Shown here: piece after piece, positions 15,590 through 22,873 of the stretch
Numbering within the stretch: the first letter of the stretch is position 1
How the letters are laid out: the number at the start of each line of letters is the position of its first letter
Assembly (NCBI GenBank): GCA_964560775.1
Contig: CAZLNH010000147.1
Location: 1-26,079, forward strand
Length of the DNA stretch: 26,079 bases
Direction: 5' to 3'
Source of the DNA: Woeseia sp964560775
GTDB taxonomy: Bacteria > Pseudomonadota > Gammaproteobacteria > Steroidobacterales > Woeseiaceae
The notes under the pieces: model-generated
The model's input: the letters and a program-made list of their open reading frames with translations, nothing else
The model's database searches: none
What the model was told of the DNA's origin: nothing
Translations under genes and position numbers: made by a program

Positions 15590-15916
15590 ATGCGATTCAA
15601 AGCCCTGCTCGATAACTGGAGCAGCAAACGACCAACGGAACTGAGCGACGAGCGCTACTCGATCCGGCTATCGCTCGACGACGCCGCGCGCGTGCATGCG
15701 CTGGCCGAGCTGTTCAGCGGCATTGGCGAAGAACAGATCGTCTCCGAACTCCTGTCGGCCGCTCTTGACGAACTGCAGACTTCTATGCCCTACCAGGCCG
15801 GCGAACGCGTCATACGCGAGGACGATTTCGGCGACCCGGTCTACGAAGATGCCGGCATGACCCCGCGTTTCCTTGAACTGGTACGCCAACACCGCGCCCG
15901 GTTGGCCGATGGGTAG
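15590..15916 (+). CDS. Small conserved protein of unknown function
   Basis: A 108-residue soluble protein; the ATG is preceded by GGAG at 8 bp. No signal peptide or membrane segment is seen. Residues 20-62 are a helical block (YSIRLSLDDAARVHALAELF, then SEEQ-like EEQIVSELLSAALDELQ) reminiscent of small DNA-binding or assembly domains. The C-terminus has the distinctive ERVIREDDFGDPVYEDAGMT. I recall similar proteins in Pseudomonas-type genomes carrying the label type 1 pili tip component, but nothing here supports a pilus role. It is divergent from the RNR-like gene (127-bp gap), and the last base of its TAG abuts the palindromic element downstream. Confidence 0.75.
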   Translation: MRFKALLDNWSSKRPTELSDERYSIRLSLDDAARVHALAELFSGIGEEQIVSELLSAALDELQTSMPYQAGERVIREDDFGDPVYEDAGMTPRFLELVRQHRARLADG

Positions 15917-16106
15917 CCCGGATTTTTCATGAACACCACGGAGGCCGGGGCGGAGGTGTGCCCCGGGGAGGGCTTTTCAGGGCTGTGCCGGACTTCGGAC
16001 GTCCGGCACAGAGCGTACAGGGACGTATTCACAGCGTCCCTGAATAGCCCTCCCCGGGGTGCGCCTCCGCTTACCACAACACTAAAACGTTCATGAATAA
16101 TCCGGG
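15917..16106. mobile_element. MITE-like 190-bp palindromic element with nested hairpins
   Basis: Terminal inverted repeats of 18 bp (15917-15934 and 16089-16106, one mismatch) read CCCGGATTTTTCATGAAC inward. Inside them a 25-bp inverted repeat (15950-15974 with 16046-16070, 22 of 25 matching) encloses two perfect hairpins. These are TGTGCCGGAC/GTCCGGCACA (15984-15993 with 16001-16010) and CAGGGACG/CGTCCCTG (16018-16025 with 16035-16042). There is no reading frame. The layout is that of a non-autonomous palindromic element. It starts right after the stop codon of the upstream gene, and no transposase is present here. The rest of the gap to 16195 holds only a short CCGGCGG/CCGCCGG palindrome. 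Confidence 0.72.
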
Positions 16107-16195
16107 CGGGGCGACGGCAGGGACTTTCCAACAGCCGGCGCTGCTGAGCTACACTGCGACTATCCGGCGGGTCCGCCGGCTCACGGGTCTGCATC

Positions 16196-16927
16196 ATGAC
16201 AACGCAACGCCCTCGCTACGTCGCCTGCCTGCTGTTAACACTGCTTGCGTTCGGTGGCTGCGAACGCGACACGAACGAACAGTCGGAAGCAAGGCTGCGC
16301 AGCGGTTTCTGGACGGCGCACATCACGCTCCCGGGAGGTAACATCGATACCGGTTTCGAGATCAGCCATGATGGCAAAAAGCACCAGGCCAGCTTTGTCA
16401 GCGGGCGCGAGCGCTTCCGTGTGGGTAATGTGCAGTTCACCAACAACATGCTGGTCATGAGCTTCCCGGAGTACGGTAACGAGATCCGGGCCCGGCTCAA
16501 CGACGACAGCTTTTCGGGTGAACTGACACTGTCCACCAGCGACGATGGCAGCGAGTCGATGCCTTTCACTGCCACCCATGGAAGCGTAAGCGACGATCCG
16601 CAGAGCGGCGGCAGCAGCGTTGACCTGTCGGGACGCTGGAACGTTGAATTCGAGGGACAGGATGGCTCGACGACATCGTCCGTCGTCGAGTTCGCGCAGC
16701 GCGGTTCCCGCCTGTTCGGCACGTTCGTCAATCCCGACAGCGAGTACCGTTTTCTCGCAGGCCACGTGCGCGGCAGCCGCTTCAAATTGTCCGCCTTCGA
16801 CGGAGCCAATGCTTACCTGTTCGTCGGTACGATCGACGGCAACCGGATCACGGATGCAGACTTCTGGTCCGGTACTCACTGGCATCAGCGCTGGTCTGCG
16901 GCCAGAATCTCGAAAACGTCGCGCTGA
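16196..16927 (+). CDS. Lipoprotein resembling the N-terminal region of TlpA-like proteins
   Basis: A 243-residue protein with a lipoprotein-type signal (hydrophobic CLLLTLLAFGG, then Cys22), so probably anchored in the envelope. Two beta-rich halves follow. The first (about 36-130) includes GFWTAHITLPGGNIDTGFEI and SFPEYGNEIRARLNDDSFSG. The second (about 143-238) includes GRWNVEFEGQDG, GTFVNPDSEYRFLAGHVRG, SAFDGANAYLF and DFWSGTHWHQRWSA. I recall this arrangement as the N-terminal region of larger TlpA/redoxin-domain proteins, but this one ends before any thioredoxin fold or CxxC motif. It is either a stand-alone version or a truncated one. The ATG has only a weak ribosome-binding site. Function unknown. 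Confidence 0.72.
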   Translation: MTTQRPRYVACLLLTLLAFGGCERDTNEQSEARLRSGFWTAHITLPGGNIDTGFEISHDGKKHQASFVSGRERFRVGNVQFTNNMLVMSFPEYGNEIRARLNDDSFSGELTLSTSDDGSESMPFTATHGSVSDDPQSGGSSVDLSGRWNVEFEGQDGSTTSSVVEFAQRGSRLFGTFVNPDSEYRFLAGHVRGSRFKLSAFDGANAYLFVGTIDGNRITDADFWSGTHWHQRWSAARISKTSR

Positions 16928-17008
16928 TGCCGGCGTTCCGGCCGCTGAAAAAGCAGCGTATGGGCAGACTGGCGGCAAAGGCCGCCGAAACAACAAGAGA
17001 AAGCAGCT

Positions 17009-17491
17009 ATGCCAACATTTGATGTCGTCAGCGAGTTCGAGGGGCACGAGGTGGCCAATGCCGTCGACCAGGCCAACCGGGAGGTCGGCACGCGCTTCGA
17101 TTTCAAGGGCACTGATTCAAAGTTCGAGCTGGAGGGTGACGTCATTACGATGAGAAGCCAGAGCGACTTCCAGCTAACACAGATGCTCGACATCCTGCGC
17201 CAGAAAATATCCAAGCGAGGCATCGACCTCGGCTGCATGCAGATCGAGAAGCCGGACATTTCCCTGAACGACGCACGCCAGAAGATCATCCTGAGAAAGG
17301 GCATCGACGCCGATCTTGCGCGCAAGCTTGTCAAGATCCTCAAGGGCAGCAAGCTCAAAGTGCAGGCAGCCGTGCAGGGTGACAAGCTGCGAGTCTCCGG
17401 CAAGAAGCGAGACGACCTGCAGGACGCCATCCGGCTGCTCAAGGACACGGACACCGAACTGCCGCTGCAGTACGAAAATTTCCGCGACTAG
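17009..17491 (+). CDS. yajQ: YajQ family nucleotide-binding protein
   Basis: A 160-residue protein of the UPF0234/YajQ family, made of two ferredoxin-like domains. Family landmarks are PTFDVVSEFEGHEVANAVDQ at the N-terminus, TRFDFKGTDSKFELEGD, and the C-terminal SGKKRDDLQDAIRLLKD and ELPLQYENFRD. Members bind nucleotides or RNA, and some bind cyclic di-GMP and act with transcription factors. Which applies here cannot be told. AGAGAAAG lies upstream of the ATG. It ends 22 bp before the ppc start and may be co-transcribed with it. Confidence 0.96.
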   Translation: MPTFDVVSEFEGHEVANAVDQANREVGTRFDFKGTDSKFELEGDVITMRSQSDFQLTQMLDILRQKISKRGIDLGCMQIEKPDISLNDARQKIILRKGIDADLARKLVKILKGSKLKVQAAVQGDKLRVSGKKRDDLQDAIRLLKDTDTELPLQYENFRD

Positions 17492-17513
17492 CGAGCACGG
17501 CAGGACCGGCACC

Positions 17514-20231
17514 TTGCGCAGACAGGACATCACATTCGAGGACAAGGACCAGGCATTGCGCGACGACGTGCGCATGCTCGGTGGCCTGGTGGGCGAATTG
17601 CTGAAGGAGCAGGGCGGCGTTGCGCTGTTCGAGTTCGTCGAGTCGGCGCGGTTGCGCTCAATTCGGCGCCGCGAGGGTAACGAGAAGGATGACGAGAAGC
17701 TGTCGAACCTGGTCGCGAACCTCGACCTGTCGCTGGCAATGCCGGTAATCCGCTCGTTCTCAACCTATTTTCAGATGACAAATACGGCGGAAAAGGTCCA
17801 CCGTATCCGGCGTCGCCGCGAGTATCTCCAGGACTCCGGCCAGTATCAGCCGGGCGGCCTTGAGGAGACGCTCGTCAAGCTTAAGGCCAGGGGGCTTGAT
17901 ATTGATGCACTGCAGGAATTGTTTGACAGCCTGCACATCGAACCTGTCTTCACGGCGCACCCGACCGAGCCGACACGCCGAACGATGCTGCGCAAGGAGC
18001 AGCGCATCGTCCGGCGCCTGATCGAGATGCTGAATCCGACGATGACGGCGCAGGAACGGCATGCCGGTGTCGAAAACATCAAGCTCGAAATGACAACCGG
18101 CTGGCAGACCGATGAACATCCGTCCGAGCAGATGTCGGTAGCAGATGAGCTTGAGCACGTGCTCTTCTTTGTTACCGATGTGCTGTATCGCGCGATTCCG
18201 CCTTTTTACGAAGACATCGAAAATGCCGTGGCGCGCGTCTATGGCGACGACGCACAAAATTTTCGCGTGCCCGGTATCGTCCGTTTCGCGTCGTGGGTCG
18301 GCGGCGACATGGACGGCAACCCGAACGTCAATGCAAAAACGATTCGCTCGACGATGGCGAGGCAACGGTCGTTGATACTCGACTTGTACCATCGCGAATG
18401 TGGATCGCTGTCAGCGAAACTCAGCCAGTCACGCACCCGCATCGGTGTCAGCGAGGAACTGCTCGAGCGAATAGAGCAATACCGGGTCGAGTTTCCGAAT
18501 GCCTACCATGCTGTGCCACTGCGGCACCGTGACATGCCCTATCGCGTTTTTCTTCGCCTCGTACAACAGCGCTTACAGGCAACGTATGACGACCATGCTT
18601 TCCCATACGAGTCGGCGCGGCAGTTAACGGCCGACATCGAGATAATTGCGCGCAGCCTGGAGCGGAACAAAGGCGAACACGCCGGACTGTTCTCCGTAAA
18701 GCGCCTGTTACGCCGCATCGCGACCTTCGGTTTTCACCTGGTCACGCTCGACGTACGCCAGGATGCGATGGTGCACCGGCAGGTAATCGGCGAGTGCCTG
18801 GGCGAGGACGACTGGCTCGACTGGCGTCCGGAAGAGCGCATGAAACGTATCGTTGAAGCAATACGTGCCAGGGACTCTGCGCCCGCGAAGCAAAGTATCA
18901 CCGTACGGAAAACGCTCGGCGTGTTCCAGGCCATCAGTTTCTGCCGGCGCAAGTACGGTCGCGAGGCGATCGGGCCGTTCATCGTCAGCATGACGCAGAA
19001 CGCAGACGACATCCTTTCGGTCCTATTGCTCTCCAACTGGAGTGAGTTGCACAACCGGCGTGGTGAGGTGCCGCTTGATATCGCGCCGTTGCTCGAGACC
19101 GTTGATGACCTCGAACGAGGCCCGGAGATACTGAAGGCGCTGCTCACCAATGAACATTACCGTGTGCACCTGCGCAACCGGCGCAACCAGCAGACCGTGA
19201 TGATCGGCTACTCCGACAGCAACAAGGATTCGGGCCTCGCATCGGCACGCTGGGCCCTGCAGAACGCCCAGGTCGCGCTCGTCAAGGCCGTTGAAAGAAA
19301 GGACATCACACTGCACCTGTTCCATGGCCGTGGTGGGACCGTCAGTCGCGGCGGCGGCAAGACGCACGCCGCCGTGCTGGGTTCGCCGCCCGGTACCGTC
19401 AATGGTTACCTGCGCGTGACCGAGCAGGGCGAGATCATCAATGAGAAGTATGGCCTGCGCGGTATTGCGCTGCGCACGCTGGAGCAGGCGGCGGGCTCGG
19501 TCGCGCTCGCCACGGCCATGCCGGAGCACCGCGGCGGAGACTTGCCCGAATGGCACGCGATGATGCGCATCATTGCCGACGTCAGCCGGCGAACCTACCG
19601 GACCCTCGTTTACGACACCCCGCGCTTCCACGACTATTTTCGGCTGGCGACACCGATCGACCTGATCGAGCGGATGCGCATCGGTTCGCGCCCCGCCTCA
19701 CGTCGTGGCAACGGCGGTATCGAGGACCTGCGTGCCATACCGTGGGTCTTCGCATGGACGCAGAGCCGCCATATCCTGCCCGGCTGGTTCGGCTTCGGCA
19801 GCGGCCTCGCCGCCGCCGCAAAGCAGTTCGACGATGCCGATTTTCGCGAGATGTTCCGGGAGTGGTATTTCATGCGCGCCCTGACCGCCGACGCCGAGAT
19901 GGTTCTCGCCAAGGCCGACCTCGGCATCGCCGAAATCTATTCCCGCCTCGCCGGTAAATTGCACGACGAGTTCTTTCCGATCATCGAGAACGAATTCAAG
20001 CTTACCCGTGACCTGATCCTCAACTACTCCGATCATCACGAGCTGCTTGAAGGTGACCTGACGTTGCAACGTTCTATTATGTTGCGGAATCCTTATGTCG
20101 ATCCGATGAGTTTGATGCAGGTCGACCTGTTGTCCCGGTGGCGGGCGGCCGGGCGGGAGGACGATGCATTGTTTGAGGCGTTGCTGGCCAGTGTTAATGG
20201 CATTGCGCAGGGGTTGCAGAATACCGGGTGA
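17514..20231 (+). CDS. ppc: Phosphoenolpyruvate carboxylase
   Basis: A 905-residue enzyme forming oxaloacetate from PEP and bicarbonate, which replenishes the TCA cycle. The start is a TTG with AGGA 8 bp upstream, 22 bp after yajQ. A longer frame into yajQ encodes implausible sequence, and the first in-frame ATG would cut conserved residues. Catalytic motifs are present: VFTAHPTEPTRRT with His149, GGDMDGNPNV (263-272), GYSDSNKDSGLASARWAL (from about 565) and HGRGGTVSRGGG (604-615). FAWTQSRHILPGWFG and the canonical QNTG C-terminus are also there. Allosteric control is expected from the family but cannot be read directly. Confidence 0.97.
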   Translation: MRRQDITFEDKDQALRDDVRMLGGLVGELLKEQGGVALFEFVESARLRSIRRREGNEKDDEKLSNLVANLDLSLAMPVIRSFSTYFQMTNTAEKVHRIRRRREYLQDSGQYQPGGLEETLVKLKARGLDIDALQELFDSLHIEPVFTAHPTEPTRRTMLRKEQRIVRRLIEMLNPTMTAQERHAGVENIKLEMTTGWQTDEHPSEQMSVADELEHVLFFVTDVLYRAIPPFYEDIENAVARVYGDDAQNFRVPGIVRFASWVGGDMDGNPNVNAKTIRSTMARQRSLILDLYHRECGSLSAKLSQSRTRIGVSEELLERIEQYRVEFPNAYHAVPLRHRDMPYRVFLRLVQQRLQATYDDHAFPYESARQLTADIEIIARSLERNKGEHAGLFSVKRLLRRIATFGFHLVTLDVRQDAMVHRQVIGECLGEDDWLDWRPEERMKRIVEAIRARDSAPAKQSITVRKTLGVFQAISFCRRKYGREAIGPFIVSMTQNADDILSVLLLSNWSELHNRRGEVPLDIAPLLETVDDLERGPEILKALLTNEHYRVHLRNRRNQQTVMIGYSDSNKDSGLASARWALQNAQVALVKAVERKDITLHLFHGRGGTVSRGGGKTHAAVLGSPPGTVNGYLRVTEQGEIINEKYGLRGIALRTLEQAAGSVALATAMPEHRGGDLPEWHAMMRIIADVSRRTYRTLVYDTPRFHDYFRLATPIDLIERMRIGSRPASRRGNGGIEDLRAIPWVFAWTQSRHILPGWFGFGSGLAAAAKQFDDADFREMFREWYFMRALTADAEMVLAKADLGIAEIYSRLAGKLHDEFFPIIENEFKLTRDLILNYSDHHELLEGDLTLQRSIMLRNPYVDPMSLMQVDLLSRWRAAGREDDALFEALLASVNGIAQGLQNTG

Positions 20232-20262
20232 TCGGTTCTCTCACCAATTGACCTTCTGCGCC

Positions 20263-20355
20263 GCACCGGTACCCCTGCCGGGAGCCCTTTGAAGGAATGG
20301 CTCCCTTCGGTCCGCTTTATTTCCATCAAAGGGCTCCCGGCAGGGGTACCGGTGC
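20263..20355. repeat. Perfect 30-bp inverted repeat downstream of ppc
   Basis: Positions 20263-20292 are the exact reverse complement of 20326-20355, beginning GCACCGGTACCCCTGCCGGG, separated by 33 bp. The loop adds a few more pairs (GGAAT with ATTTCC). There is no T-tract, so it is not a classical intrinsic terminator, though such a stem could act as an end for the convergent ppc and nitroreductase transcripts. It could also be an independent palindromic element. Confidence 0.9.
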
Positions 20356-20378
20356 TTCTCTAACGTGGCTGGATATCT

Positions 20379-20479
20379 GTCGTTGCGAGGACGCCGCAGG
20401 CGGCCGTGGCAATCTCGGACCGAATGGCGGAGTGAATGGCTGTACGAGATCGCCACGGCGCTTTGCGCCTCGCGATGAC
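20379..20479 (+). repeat. Interspersed palindromic repeat, copy E
   Basis: Left arm GTCGTTGCGAGGACGCCGCA and GTGGCAATCTCG; right arm ACGAGATCGCCACGGCGCT and GCGCCTCGCGATGAC. The left arm is closest to copy A, sharing CCGCAGGCGGCCGTGGCAAT. The right end is 6 bp from the stop codon of the minus-strand nitroreductase gene. No extra 26-bp unit. Confidence 0.85.
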
Positions 20480-20485
20480 AGCAGA

Positions 20486-21160
20486 TCAGTCTTCGATGAA
20501 CGTCGTGTAATCCGCCAGGGGTTTGCGGTGGATATCCGGGACCTTTGCATTGTCGGCCGGGTAGCCGGTGACGAGGAGCAGGAACGGGCGTTCACTGTTC
20601 GGGCGGTCGAGGATTTCGTTCAGGAAACGCATCGGGCTGGGGGTGTGGGTGAGGCAGGCAAGGCCTGCCCGGTGCAGGGCGGTGATCAGCAGGCCTGTGG
20701 CGAGGCCGGTTGATTCGACCGGGTAGTAGTGCTTGACCTTGCGGCCGTCGGGCAGGCGGCCGAACTTTTGCAGGAAGACGGCAATCAGCCAGGGCGCGGT
20801 TTCGAGAAACGGCTTGATCGTGTCCGTGCCCAGCGGTGCCAGTGCCTCCAGCCATTCGGGCGAGGCACGGTGTTCGTAGAATTCCTTCTCCTCCGCTTCC
20901 GCGGCGATACGGATGCGCCGCTTGACGTCCGCACCGCTAACGGCGACGAACTGCCAGGGCTGCAGGTTGGCGCCGCTTGGTGCCGTGCCGGCGGTCAGTA
21001 GTGCTGTTTCGATGATGTCGCGAGGCACCGGCCGTGGCGAAAACTCGCGTACGGTGCGGCGGCGGCGTATGTCTTCGTAGAAATCGCTCAGGCGAGCGCG
21101 CATTTCTTCAGGCGGGTACTCGCGCCAGTCTGGCAGGGGAATGAAAGGATAATCGTTCAT
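20486..21160 (-). CDS. Nitroreductase family flavoprotein
   Basis: A 224-residue FMN-dependent oxidoreductase of the nitroreductase superfamily. RRRRTVREFSPRPVP (about residue 32 on) and the flavin-binding TAPSGANLQPWQFVAV (about 58-73) are the typical N-terminal motifs. GLATGLLITALHRAGL and the C-terminal LLLVTGYPADNAKVPD complete the fold. The size and the long N-terminal arm resemble iodotyrosine-deiodinase/BluB-like subgroups, but the substrate cannot be predicted. It follows the YcgN-type gene by 12 bp, so the two probably form an operon. Confidence 0.9.
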   Translation of the reverse strand: MNDYPFIPLPDWREYPPEEMRARLSDFYEDIRRRRTVREFSPRPVPRDIIETALLTAGTAPSGANLQPWQFVAVSGADVKRRIRIAAEAEEKEFYEHRASPEWLEALAPLGTDTIKPFLETAPWLIAVFLQKFGRLPDGRKVKHYYPVESTGLATGLLITALHRAGLACLTHTPSPMRFLNEILDRPNSERPFLLLVTGYPADNAKVPDIHRKPLADYTTFIED

Positions 21161-21172
21161 GTCGATTATCGG

Positions 21173-21604
21173 CTAGTCGGCGAGTTTCTGCAGCACGCTC
21201 CACGTGTCCGCTTCTGTTTCCGAAACGACCTTGCCGCGCACCGAAATGCCGGCTTTGTGCACCGAATCCGGGTCACCGGTCACCAGCGGGTGCCAGGCCG
21301 GTAAATCGCGCCCCTCATCGAGCCGGCGATACGCGCAGCTGGCGGGCAGCCAGCGGAACTCGGCCGTGCGCTGCGGCGACAATTGCAGGCAATCGGGCAC
21401 CCGGCGTGACCTGTTCGTGTAGTCGGTGCAGCGGCACAGGCCGGTATCCAGCAGCCGGCACGCGACATCGGTGAAAAATACCTCACCCGTCTCCTCATCC
21501 TCGAGCTTTTGTACACAGCACAGCGCGCAGCCATCACACAGCGACTCCCACTCATCGGAAGTCATTTCCGCAAGTTTCTTGGTTTTCCAGAACGCGTCGC
21601 TCAT
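21173..21604 (-). CDS. ycgN: YcgN/UPF0260 cysteine-cluster protein
   Basis: A 143-residue protein of the UPF0260 family (E. coli YcgN). The N-terminal FWKTKKLAEMTSDEWESLCD and the cysteine cluster C23-x2-C26-x2-C29-C30, followed by Cys49, Cys57 and Cys59, are family landmarks. They suggest binding of zinc or an iron-sulfur cluster. The central YTNRSRRVPDC and the WLPASCAYR segment are also typical. The biochemical role is not established. It is the first gene of a two-gene unit with the nitroreductase. Confidence 0.92.
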   Translation of the reverse strand: MSDAFWKTKKLAEMTSDEWESLCDGCALCCVQKLEDEETGEVFFTDVACRLLDTGLCRCTDYTNRSRRVPDCLQLSPQRTAEFRWLPASCAYRRLDEGRDLPAWHPLVTGDPDSVHKAGISVRGKVVSETEADTWSVLQKLAD

Positions 21605-21710
21605 GGGATGCGGTTGCTCGGTTTGTAAGGTTTCCGGGTGTAGCGTGGCCAGTCATCGATCGGCGTGCTGCAATTTGGGCTTCCCGTTCCAGTAAGCTCG
21701 AATGCAGACG

Positions 21711-21748
21711 ATACAAGATCGCCACGTCGCTTTGCCCCTCGCGATGAC
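21711..21748 (+). repeat. Half copy of the interspersed repeat, copy F (right arm only)
   Basis: ACAAGATCGCCACGTCGCTT, followed by CCCCTCGCGATGAC at its end, matches the right arm of copies A to E. The left arm is absent or too decayed to see. It lies in the divergent gap between the ycgN-type gene and the dehydrogenase gene; the rest of that gap (21605-21848) shows nothing else I can support. Confidence 0.7.
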
Positions 21749-21848
21749 AGCACGGTGCCTTGCGTCACGAAACGGTTCCAAAAACCTGGCCGGGCTGTCA
21801 CGATGGGGTTTCTGCCCTGTTGAAGCCATCAGGATAACCGATATCCGC

Positions 21849-22808
21849 ATGGAATCTGTCTTTCTCGATTTTGCCACGGTCGGTGCCACGGACCTCGATA
21901 CGAGACCCCTGTCGGCCGTGCTGCCCGGGCTGGTCATACACGATACGACGACCAGTGCACAGGTCGCCGCGCGCATTGCCGATGCCGAATTTGTGCTGCT
22001 GAACAAGGTGCGTATTGGCGCCCGCGAGATGGCGGCCGCGCGGGACCTGCGCTTTATTGGCCTGACCGCGACCGGATCAGACAACATCGACCTGGCAGCA
22101 GCGCGTGAACACGGGATCGCCGTCTGCAACATTCGCGCCTACTGCACGCAGTCCGTTGTCGAGCACGTCTTCGCCGTACTACTCAACCTGACACACAGCA
22201 TCGGCCGCTTCCATACCGCCGTGCAGGACGGCGCCTGGGCCACCTCCGAAGAGTTCTGCATGCTCGATTACCCGATCCGCGAGCTGTCGGCGATGACAAT
22301 AGGCATTGTCGGCCATGGCGATCTCGGCAGTGGCGTCGCCGACACAGCGCGCCACTTCGGCATGCAGGTATTAATCGCACGGCGGCGCGGCGCCGAACCG
22401 GCTGATGGAGACGGGCGGGTCGACTTCGACGAGATGCTTGAGCGAGCCGACGTCATTTCACTGCATTGCCCGCTGACTGACGAAACGCGCAACCTGATCG
22501 GCCAGCGCGAGCTGTCGCTGATGAAAAAAACAGCAATCCTGGTCAATACCGCCCGCGGCGGGCTCATCGATTCAGCCGCGCTTGCCGCGGCACTCGACGA
22601 GGGCCGCATCGGAGGTGCCGCAATCGACGTACTGCAGCAGGAACCGCCGGTCGACGGCGACCCACTCCTCGAGTGCCACAGCCCGCGACTGATCGTCACA
22701 CCCCATATCGCCTGGGGCACACGCGAAGCCCGCCAGAACGGACTGAACCAACTCGCCGAGTGCATCGCCGCCTTCCAGCGCGGCGAGCGCATGAACAGGA
22801 TCGACTAA
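21849..22808 (+). CDS. D-2-hydroxyacid dehydrogenase (glyoxylate/hydroxypyruvate reductase-like)
   Basis: A 319-residue enzyme from the ATG at 21849, the usual family length. An in-frame ATG at 21702 would add 49 residues translated from the decayed repeat and is rejected. The Rossmann motif is GIVGHGDLGSG. The catalytic trio is the Arg in NTARGGLID, the Glu in QQEPP and the His in TPHIAWG. After the second strand of the nucleotide fold the sequence is LIARRRGAE, with Arg instead of the Asp that usually selects NAD. As in GhrB-type reductases, this suggests NADPH use. The likely substrate is hydroxypyruvate or glyoxylate. An AGGA lies 14 bp upstream of the ATG. Confidence 0.92.
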   Translation: MESVFLDFATVGATDLDTRPLSAVLPGLVIHDTTTSAQVAARIADAEFVLLNKVRIGAREMAAARDLRFIGLTATGSDNIDLAAAREHGIAVCNIRAYCTQSVVEHVFAVLLNLTHSIGRFHTAVQDGAWATSEEFCMLDYPIRELSAMTIGIVGHGDLGSGVADTARHFGMQVLIARRRGAEPADGDGRVDFDEMLERADVISLHCPLTDETRNLIGQRELSLMKKTAILVNTARGGLIDSAALAAALDEGRIGGAAIDVLQQEPPVDGDPLLECHSPRLIVTPHIAWGTREARQNGLNQLAECIAAFQRGERMNRID

Positions 22809-22873
22809 GCCACCGCGGGGGATACCGGTGCGGCGAAGAAACGTCATTGGCCGAAAGTAAAGTGTAACCTCGT

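Noticed and set aside
16928..17008. GGCGGCAAAGGCCGCC hairpin before yajQ as a terminator
   Set aside because: The stem is only 6 bp and is followed by GAAACAACAAG with no T-tract.
17316..17513. Upstream extension of ppc into yajQ
   Set aside because: The translated sequence is Arg/Ser/Thr/Cys-rich out-of-frame yajQ; the TTG at 17514 with AGGA fits the family N-terminus.
21702..21848. N-terminal extension of the D-2-hydroxyacid dehydrogenase
   Set aside because: It translates the half repeat copy F and unrelated intergenic sequence; family length fits the ATG at 21849.
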